Assembly (NCBI GenBank): GCA_024681875.1
Contig: JAILAA010000202.1
Location: forward strand, 1 to 12,033
Direction: 5' to 3'
DNA length: 12,033 nucleotides
Source: Prevotella sp.
GTDB lineage: Bacteria; Bacteroidota; Bacteroidia; Bacteroidales; Bacteroidaceae
Below the pieces are notes generated by a model that saw only the letters and a list, made by a program, of their open reading frames with translations, made no database searches and was not told the origin of the DNA. Made by a program: the position numbers and the translations under genes. Positions 6,483-12,033 of this stretch are shown one piece after another; position 1 is the first letter of the stretch, and each line of letters starts with the position of its first letter.

Positions 6483-7547
6483 ATGGAAGTTAAAGGACAG
6501 CAGAAAGTCATATTATCAGAGAATCTGGAGCTGACACTCACAGAGGCAGTCCAGGCAATGCCGCACGACCGGCTGTTTATCGTTTGCGACACCAACACAC
6601 ATCATCTTTGTTTGCCCTTAGTGAGCAGCTTTGGCTGCATGAACGACGCCCATGTCATTACCATCCAGCCTGGCGACGAGCACAAGACGCTTGAGCAGGT
6701 GGAGCTGGTGTGGAAGGAGCTGCAGCAGCAGGGTGCCACGCGCCACTCGCTCTGCGTAAACATTGGCGGCGGCATGGTGACCGACCTGGCAGGCTTCGCC
6801 CTGAGCACGTTTAAACGAGGCATGAGCTTCATCAACATACCCACCACGCTCCTGGCCATGGTCGATGCCAGCGTAGGCGGCAAGACCGGCTTCAACTACG
6901 GCGGCCTGAAGAACGAGATAGGCGCCTTCAGCAACGCCGACGCCGTCATCCTCGATGCCACGTTCCTGCGTACATTAGATAGAGAGAACATCCTCTCAGG
7001 CTATGCCGAGATGCTGAAGCACGGGCTGATTGAGGAGGGGACCGCTATAGCCTCTCTCCTCTCCTTCGACATAGAGCAGCCCGACCTGTCGCAGCTGGGC
7101 CGCATGGTGGCCGACAGCGTACAGGTGAAGCAACGCATCGTGCTGGAAGACCCTCGCGAGCAAGGACTTCGCAAGGCATTGAACTTAGGCCACACCGTGG
7201 GGCACGCCTTCGAGGCAATGGCTTTGGCCAAAAGTCGCCCCGTATTACACGGCTATGCCGTAGCCTGGGGCCTGATGTGCGAGCTCTATCTCAGTGTGAT
7301 GAAGTGCGGCTTCCCCGTTGATAAGATGCGTCAGGTGAACAGCTTTATTCTTGAGCACTATGGCCGCATGGCCATCACCTGCGACGACTACCCCACCCTG
7401 CTGCAGCTGATGACGCACGACAAGAAGAACACCGGCAGCGACATCAATTTCACCCTGCTGCAAGACGTAGGCATCCTATCCCTCAACCAGACGGCCACGA
7501 AACAGGAGATAGAAGAAGCCCTCGACTTCTACCGAGAGGGGCAATAG
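6483..7547 (+). CDS. aroB: 3-dehydroquinate synthase
   Basis: This 354-aa cytoplasmic enzyme converts DAHP to 3-dehydroquinate, the second step of the shikimate pathway to aromatic amino acids, using NAD+ and a divalent metal. The NAD-binding motif reads GGGMVTDLAGF at 95-105. It is followed by FINIPTTLLAMVDASVGGKT at 116-134, the highly conserved core. Metal ligands are visible as Glu176 in SGYAEMLKHG, His237 in LNLGHTVGHAFE and His256 in LHGYAVAWG. The change of the usual GVVGD to GMVTD is, as far as I recall, normal in Bacteroidota. Length is standard. ATG 6483 is chosen over an upstream in-frame TTG at 6444, because that TTG lies inside the promoter -7 box. The gene is divergent from the outer-membrane barrel gene. 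Its stop is only one base from the stop of a convergent small ORF. No terminator is visible behind it. Confidence 0.95.
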   Translation: MEVKGQQKVILSENLELTLTEAVQAMPHDRLFIVCDTNTHHLCLPLVSSFGCMNDAHVITIQPGDEHKTLEQVELVWKELQQQGATRHSLCVNIGGGMVTDLAGFALSTFKRGMSFINIPTTLLAMVDASVGGKTGFNYGGLKNEIGAFSNADAVILDATFLRTLDRENILSGYAEMLKHGLIEEGTAIASLLSFDIEQPDLSQLGRMVADSVQVKQRIVLEDPREQGLRKALNLGHTVGHAFEAMALAKSRPVLHGYAVAWGLMCELYLSVMKCGFPVDKMRQVNSFILEHYGRMAITCDDYPTLLQLMTHDKKNTGSDINFTLLQDVGILSLNQTATKQEIEEALDFYREGQ

Positions 7548-7548
7548 T

Positions 7549-7704
7549 TCACCACCCTACGTTGAATTCCTCTTGGCTATTAGGCGGGGCAGATGCGCCG
7601 GCCTTCGTTACTGTCAGGCTCTGTTCCATAAAGCAACAGCTACAACGCAGCGGAACAACGGTAATGCTGGGAGATGTATATCTTTTTCTTTTCATAGTCA
7701 TCAT
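7549..7704 (-). CDS. Small 51-residue protein, YxxP-type Bacteroidales peptide (putative)
   Basis: A short open frame of 51 codons starts with ATG overlapping the TGA stop of the sialidase-like gene (ATGA), suggesting translational coupling. A second usable ATG at 7695 gives MKRKRYTSPS as N-terminus. The peptide has a basic start (KRKR, 5-8), then YTSPSITVVPL (9-19), a cysteine cluster CSCC at 21-24, then MEQSLTV (26-32), and a Pro/Gly/Ala-rich acidic end finishing in EEFNVGW. The layout of basic N-terminus, Y-x-x-P-x-x-x-V-x-x-L and a short polar tail ending in Trp resembles tiny uncharacterised proteins that I remember as common in Prevotella and other Bacteroidales. No function is known to me. 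There is no signal peptide. It ends one base from the aroB stop on the other strand. That it is translated is inferred from its position and resemblance. Confidence 0.55.
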   Translation of the reverse strand: MMTMKRKRYTSPSITVVPLRCSCCFMEQSLTVTKAGASAPPNSQEEFNVGW

Positions 7705-9551
7705 TTCATCACAATTTTCTTTCCATTCTTCACATAAATGCCACGCTTATTGGGCGTGCCATTCAGTTGGCGTCCGTCGAGGGTGTACCAAGGTGTTTCG
7801 ATAGTAGAAGCAGGATACTCCAGCTGGACATCGGTAATGCCAGACATGTCGCCCTCGAATGGAAGGTCGAAGCCACGAGATTGCCCAAGTTGAGTAGTCC
7901 CTGTGTTGAGATAGCACCTATTGGCACCGAGTTCTAGGTCATTTCCGGTGTTATAGAATCCTGCCACATACTCGCCCCAAGCACTGTTTTCGTCTGCCCT
8001 CACCCTTCTCCGTCCAAAGGAATAAATGTTTTCATTGGTTGACATAGGCAATGTTATACCCGTCAACGTACCCTTGAGCAGGTTCACATCTTCAGCAACC
8101 ACAGGTGGCAGATTGTTAATCAGCACAAACTCGGCATAGGTGCTGCCCTCGCTGTTGATCAACACCACAGCCGTATTCTTTGGAATGTCGCGGCCTTCGT
8201 TGGGTGTTTCCGTGAGCATTGCCCTTCCGTCTTCCACAGTTTTGATATAATAGGCTTTGGTGTATCCGTCAATCTGCTGCAGGTCATATTCGGTATAGAG
8301 GGTGGCATAAGACTTGCTGGTGCCCTCATTCACACGATTCAACTTCACACCATATTCCTCTCTCGTCAGAATAATCTTGAAATCGGAGATGAGCGAATAA
8401 GAATTGTTGGTGCCGCTGTTGCTCATAAACGTAAAGGTGGCTGTTGGCGAGAAGATATTGTCGACTGTCAGGGTGCGTGCATTGGTGTCTCCGCCATTGA
8501 ATGTAGCCGACTCGTTTCCGCTGGTCAGCGTATAGTTCTCAGTTGTTTTCCTGTTACCAGTAATGCTGTAGCTCTTGATGACGTAGCCAGAAGGCGCCGT
8601 AATGGTGATGACGTCTGATGCTCCAGCAGCAGAAGGCTTGATGATGAAGTAGCGCTGAGCGTTGCCCTCTCGGTTGAAGGCTGCATGATTAGCCGAGATG
8701 GTAATACCGGCAAAGCCAGATGCAGAATTCGTCACCACGCTCTTCGTCCAGCCTGAGCCGTTGACAAAAGGAGCACCGCTATCACGATTGTCCCCTGTTT
8801 TGACGATAGTGGATTGATTGACGCTTGCCGATTGCTCTGCTACCATACCCTGGTCGATGACGGCATAAGTCAGGGTATAGCAGCCGTCCATCTCGTCATT
8901 GCCGATACTGCCGTCCTCGAAACAGATGGCGAGGTTACCGTCAGAGAGTTTCTGCATGGAGCTGGCGCCTGCATTGCCCGGCTGGATGTAGAACAGTTCC
9001 TTCCATGTGGTTGCCTGGTCAAAGCTGGCATAGAGGCGCATATCCTTCAGACGTTTGGGGTCGCCATCATTCTTCCACATGATGGTCTGGAGAATGGCAT
9101 CGAAAGAACTTTGATCATCTCCTGAACGCTTGAAGTAGAGCAGGTCGTTATTGCACTCCTTGCTGACAGGGGCCTTGCCCATGACTATCAGCGAGGTGCC
9201 ATTGTTCTTCACTTCCAGCTTCGACTCTTTGCCCTTACCGGCAAGTGCAGTCTCAGTATCAATTGACCAATGGCTGCCCTCGTCGTCGGAATAGAGCAGA
9301 TATTCCCTTGTCCTGCCACCCACCTTCGCATTGATGACGAATGCCACACGGCTGACATTATTAACAGTATATACCACGCCCTTACCAGGTGTGACGTAGT
9401 AGGATGTGAAGCCTTCAAAAGACAGGCTCTGTGGCTCAGACCATGTTGTACCGTCGGTGCTGGTACGCATAGTAATCTGTGTAAGGCCCTTGTCAAAGCT
9501 ACTGCTGCCCGTTGCCATCAGACAGATGATTTTGCTACCTGACTTCACCAC
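7701..9551 (-). CDS. Sialidase-like protein, C-terminal part (downstream of frameshift)
   Basis: This is the second piece of one gene split by a single extra base near 9570. If the base is removed, the two pieces join as a 1397-aa protein, and this part covers residues 782-1397. The GTG at 9551 is only a formal start. It holds most of the Asp-box propeller: STDGTTW (812-818), SDDEGSHW (869-876) and SFDQATTW (957-964), with Glu890 in GKESKLEV as a possible catalytic acid. The expected Tyr nucleophile position reads GASS (976-979) instead of [A/G]YS, and the second triad Arg appears to be Lys907. A beta-sandwich-like region follows at about 1025-1175. Next is a Prevotella-type module with YATLYTEYDL and ALxIP-like repeats. 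The tail contains WYTLDGRQL and GIYVKNGKKIVMK, a form typical of secreted Prevotella proteins. If unrepaired, this piece lacks a signal peptide and would not be exported. Confidence 0.8.
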   Translation of the reverse strand: MVKSGSKIICLMATGSSSFDKGLTQITMRTSTDGTTWSEPQSLSFEGFTSYYVTPGKGVVYTVNNVSRVAFVINAKVGGRTREYLLYSDDEGSHWSIDTETALAGKGKESKLEVKNNGTSLIVMGKAPVSKECNNDLLYFKRSGDDQSSFDAILQTIMWKNDGDPKRLKDMRLYASFDQATTWKELFYIQPGNAGASSMQKLSDGNLAICFEDGSIGNDEMDGCYTLTYAVIDQGMVAEQSASVNQSTIVKTGDNRDSGAPFVNGSGWTKSVVTNSASGFAGITISANHAAFNREGNAQRYFIIKPSAAGASDVITITAPSGYVIKSYSITGNRKTTENYTLTSGNESATFNGGDTNARTLTVDNIFSPTATFTFMSNSGTNNSYSLISDFKIILTREEYGVKLNRVNEGTSKSYATLYTEYDLQQIDGYTKAYYIKTVEDGRAMLTETPNEGRDIPKNTAVVLINSEGSTYAEFVLINNLPPVVAEDVNLLKGTLTGITLPMSTNENIYSFGRRRVRADENSAWGEYVAGFYNTGNDLELGANRCYLNTGTTQLGQSRGFDLPFEGDMSGITDVQLEYPASTIETPWYTLDGRQLNGTPNKRGIYVKNGKKIVMK

Positions 9552-11895
9552 AGCAGGGCCTGCATAGCCAATAGGCTCTTGTTGCGTCTGTCCCCACCGT
9601 TCCTGTGCCTACTATTACAGGATTTCCCCATGTCTTACCGTTGTCGGTGCTCTTTCTCACAACGACATCCATGCGATGACCGTATTCAGAGCCATCGAAG
9701 TCCTTGCCCAAGCCATTGACGTTGTTATAGCGATCCTCATAGAAGGCCAGCACGGTGTTGTCACCTATGTTGAGGATGGCAGGATTACGATAGTAGTGTG
9801 CCTCTGTGCCGTTGTTCTCAGCCGATACCTCCACAAAGCTCTGAGCCTTGAAGGTGCGCATGTTGCCCTCAGGGTCGCCCAAGCTGGTAACATCAACAGT
9901 TTGCACGGCATCCTTTGCGTTCTGATAGCTGATGCCGACAATGGCAGCATCGACGATTTCTGATTCCTGAGCCGTTGACTTAATGTCAGCAGTAAGCCAC
10001 ATGTAGTAGCTCTCATTCATCTTCAGCACGGGGCTGCTGGATAAAGCTATGGTGATATTCCCCAGAGGTTCTTCAGAATCACTGGTAAGACCTGAATCCT
10101 TCGAACCCAGCAACGTAGCAGTAACGCCATCGGCATGCAGTTGGTCGGCTGTGGTCAGATAGGCTTCCACCTTGTCGAACTGCTCAGCACCAGCCAGCGT
10201 AATGTCAAGTGAAGACAATGTGCAAGGAGCCTGCGGAACAATCTTCGTCCGCAGCAGCACCTGCTTCTCGTTGCCAATACCCGTAGTACGGCTGCCCTGC
10301 TGCACAGTGACGTTTTCGGCTGTGAAGCAAATGTCGGGGGCATATTTTACCGTAATGGTCTTTGCAGTGGCATCAATGACAGCTGACCCTGCAAAATTGG
10401 AATCGCTCGTCGTATCGAAATCACTGGCTGTTGGAGTAACGCCAGACGGCAGGAAGAAATAGCCGTTGTTATAAACAGTCGTAGGCCCTTGGATAGCCGC
10501 ATTTCCTTTGTAGGTCAGTGGAATCTCGTCGGCACCCTCATTGAAAACTACCTTCCAAGGTGTGAGACCTACATTGTCAAGGTTAATCTTGTTGATGCCG
10601 AGTTTGGTGCTGCTGGCGATGTATTTGTGCGATGTCTTGCCGATATAGCCGTTGAAGGCCTTCGTGCGGAAGTCGGAATTCTGGATGTAGAAGGTGCCAT
10701 CGCCGTTGCTGCCGATGATGAAGTCGGAGAGGTCGCGATGATACCTGATGGGATAGTTGTTCTTGTAATTGACGATGTAGATGCCATTGGGCAGCTGCCA
10801 GTGGTAATAACCAGTTTTTCCTGCAGGCTGCCACAGACGGAAATAGTAGGTGGCATCATTCTTGGCGGGGTGCTGGTCGTAATTGCCCCCATGACCAACG
10901 GGATAGGGATAGGTAATGGAGCCGCCGTTGTCATAGGGCGTGTTCAGCGTCTTGAGGAAGTTGCCCACGAACTCGGGGTGCTCGCTGTCCTCAACGATTT
11001 GCAGGGCATACCAGCCGTCATCAAGATTCGGCTCACCTGTCACCCTTGACTGTCCGCCCAAAAGATTTGCCACCTTCGTATTCAGGCCATCAGTCTCAGC
11101 CGTTGTAGCTTTGCGGTCTTCCGCAATTGTAATATTTGTCTGGCCACTCAGACTGAAAGTCTTCGTACCGTCCTTAGTCGAGATGCGATAGTGCGTGTCA
11201 TCTTTCACTACCCTTACAGGTACTGCCACATCATTGCTATAGGTCCAGGCGCCACTTTCCGAGGGATAGGCAAACCCATGCTGCGTCGTGTTGTAAAGAT
11301 AACAGTAAACGCCACCGGCAGAAATGAACATCCATTCAGCCGTTCCGCTGTTCAGCTTATAAACCTTGGAGGCATCAAACGTGGCCACCCACTCATAGAG
11401 CTTGAACTGGTTGACGTTTCTGGGAAACCTTTCGTCTTTCCGAATACTATGAAGCACACTACTGTTTCGATCCATGCAATAGTCTCCACAATAGGGTGCA
11501 AACGTGCCGTCGTTCAGGAAGTACAGCGTCCACCAACCGGCATTAGCCTCGTCATTAGTAGGCTCAATGTCCGCAGCATCTCCTGAAGGTTGTGGGAAAT
11601 ACGTGTTTTTTGTCTGGCTCTTTATCTTCCAATTGTCAGACCCAGCATTCTTGGTGAAGACATAATCTGCACCCTCACCGTCATAAGTCAAGCCGTCAAC
11701 TACAGAAAAGCTATTTTCTTCAGCCTTGACGTAGCAACCCTTTGAATTGCTGACATAGTAGAGCTTATACGTTCTGCCGCTGACCATCTGCGACTCTTTC
11801 GTCACCTGTACTAACTGGAGCTGTGGGTTGTTCTCAGCCGCCAACAAACCGGCCAGACAGAGTAACAACATGGTAAGATTTGTTTTCAGATTCAT
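9535..11895 (-). CDS. Sialidase-like secreted protein, N-terminal part (truncated by frameshift)
   Basis: The first piece of the split gene encodes a signal peptide (MNLKTNLTMLLLCLAGLLAA, about 1-20) for export. Two repeated regions, roughly residues 35-170 and 285-460, look like carbohydrate-binding beta-trefoil or similar modules (inference). Residues about 515-690 resemble the domain that precedes BNR propellers in bacterial sialidases. The propeller begins with HYYRNPAIL (Arg703 of the substrate carboxylate-binding triad; YRNP instead of YRIP), EDR (720-722) and a perfect Asp box STDNGKTW (749-756). After ATRAY (residue 775) the frame is lost and ends in eleven unrelated residues. In the other frame the expected GYAGPAVVKSG follows directly, so an extra base is present. 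Known relatives cut terminal sialic acid from host glycans. The gene follows another minus-strand gene by 33 bp, so the two are probably cotranscribed. A hairpin lies just before the start codon. Confidence 0.82.
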   Translation of the reverse strand: MNLKTNLTMLLLCLAGLLAAENNPQLQLVQVTKESQMVSGRTYKLYYVSNSKGCYVKAEENSFSVVDGLTYDGEGADYVFTKNAGSDNWKIKSQTKNTYFPQPSGDAADIEPTNDEANAGWWTLYFLNDGTFAPYCGDYCMDRNSSVLHSIRKDERFPRNVNQFKLYEWVATFDASKVYKLNSGTAEWMFISAGGVYCYLYNTTQHGFAYPSESGAWTYSNDVAVPVRVVKDDTHYRISTKDGTKTFSLSGQTNITIAEDRKATTAETDGLNTKVANLLGGQSRVTGEPNLDDGWYALQIVEDSEHPEFVGNFLKTLNTPYDNGGSITYPYPVGHGGNYDQHPAKNDATYYFRLWQPAGKTGYYHWQLPNGIYIVNYKNNYPIRYHRDLSDFIIGSNGDGTFYIQNSDFRTKAFNGYIGKTSHKYIASSTKLGINKINLDNVGLTPWKVVFNEGADEIPLTYKGNAAIQGPTTVYNNGYFFLPSGVTPTASDFDTTSDSNFAGSAVIDATAKTITVKYAPDICFTAENVTVQQGSRTTGIGNEKQVLLRTKIVPQAPCTLSSLDITLAGAEQFDKVEAYLTTADQLHADGVTATLLGSKDSGLTSDSEEPLGNITIALSSSPVLKMNESYYMWLTADIKSTAQESEIVDAAIVGISYQNAKDAVQTVDVTSLGDPEGNMRTFKAQSFVEVSAENNGTEAHYYRNPAILNIGDNTVLAFYEDRYNNVNGLGKDFDGSEYGHRMDVVVRKSTDNGKTWGNPVIVGTGTVGTDATRAYWLCRPCCGEVR
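9569..9574 (-). other. Frameshift site in the sialidase-like gene
   Basis: The minus-strand sequence reads GCCTATTGGCTATGCAGG. Removing one T of the TT (plus-strand 9570-9571) gives GCC TAT GGC TAT GCA GG, which encodes AYGYAG and joins both halves into one open frame with no further stop. The joined coding length of 4194 nt is divisible by three. There is no long homopolymer or classic slippery sequence. Confidence 0.75.
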
Positions 11896-11899
11896 TAGT

Positions 11900-11918
11900 G
11901 TCCCGTTAAAATCGGGAC
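11900..11918 (-). promoter_or_regulatory. Hairpin in the leader of the sialidase-like gene
   Basis: GTCCCG at 11900-11905 pairs with CGGGAC at 11913-11918, with the 7-nt loop TTAAAAT. On the minus strand this 6-bp GC-rich stem ends four bases before the start codon at 11895. It has no T-run on either side, so it is not a typical terminator. It could limit ribosome access or mark the transcript boundary between the two genes. Confidence 0.55.
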
Positions 11919-11928
11919 GAATTAAATA

Positions 11929-12033
11929 TTAATCAAATAGCCCCGGAAAGAGAGGATCAAATTGTTCTTTGACATCGTTGAATTTAGTCTTTTCAAACAA
12001 CTCTTTCAAAGGAGTCTTGTCTGTCAGTGAGAT
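11929..12033 (-). CDS. C-terminal end of an unidentified protein (partial)
   Basis: An open frame enters from the right edge and ends with TAA at 11931-11929. The visible 34 residues begin ISLTDKTPLKELFEKT and end with FPGLFD. They are charged, helix-like and look like a genuine protein end rather than a random frame, with no stop over the whole stretch. No domain can be recognised from so short a piece. The stop is 33 bp before the start of the sialidase-like gene on the same strand, and no consensus promoter lies in the gap. The two genes may therefore form one transcript, and a role in the same glycan-related process is possible but unproven. Confidence 0.6.
   Translation of the reverse strand: MSLTDKTPLKELFEKTKFNDVKEQFDPLFPGLFD

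Noticed and set aside
9560..9580. Programmed ribosomal frameshift in the sialidase-like gene
   Set aside because: No slippery heptamer, stop-codon pause site or downstream structure was seen; a plain one-base insertion explains the data better.
10489..11049. 186-codon plus-strand frame opposite the sialidase-like gene
   Set aside because: It is a mirror of the coding strand; Val/Ile-rich composition arises from complementing the real codons.

Overview
The window looks like chromosomal DNA of a Bacteroidales bacterium, most likely Prevotella-like. The signs are Bacteroidota promoter boxes (TTTG, about 20 bp, TAnnTTTG) with no Shine-Dalgarno sequences, a lipoprotein carrying a Bacteroidota surface-export signal (CHKDDDD), a large OMP_b-brl_3-type outer-membrane barrel, a type B L31 protein, and a secreted multidomain protein ending in the GIYxxNGKKxxxK tail common in Prevotella. 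No RNA gene, CRISPR array, transposase or phage gene was seen.

Left part (1-3281, + strand). An AT-rich leader with a clear promoter drives rpmE2 (ribosomal protein L31 type B). A strong hairpin terminator follows. Directly behind it is a surface-lipoprotein DNA/RNA non-specific endonuclease whose stop codon lies inside an array of 7-bp repeats. Next are a Cys-type glutathione peroxidase and thioredoxin reductase (trxB), separated by a long perfect hairpin element. The last two plausibly form a thiol-peroxide defence pair: TrxB reduces thioredoxin, which would re-reduce the peroxidase. A perfect 17-bp bidirectional terminator closes this side.

Middle (3290-7547). A 1012-aa outer-membrane beta-barrel protein with a strongly glycine-rich C-terminal tail is on the minus strand. 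It is divergent from aroB (3-dehydroquinate synthase, shikimate pathway). The divergent promoters flank a second block of 7-bp repeats.

Right part (7549-12033, minus strand). The 3' end of an unidentified gene enters from the right edge. It is followed by a large secreted sialidase-like (Asp-box propeller) protein that would be 1397 aa but is split by one extra base near 9570. A 51-codon reading frame, overlapping the sialidase stop by ATGA, lies at the end of this unit and resembles small Bacteroidales YxxP peptides. Several expected sialidase active-site residues also appear to be missing, so this protein may not be an ordinary sialidase even if the frameshift is an artefact.

Most notable items: the overlooked small ORF, the frameshifted and catalytically odd sialidase-like protein, the two 7-bp repeat arrays, the perfect hairpin between the peroxidase and trxB, and the Gly/Asn-Arg-rich barrel tail. 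I did not find a clear new multi-gene system.
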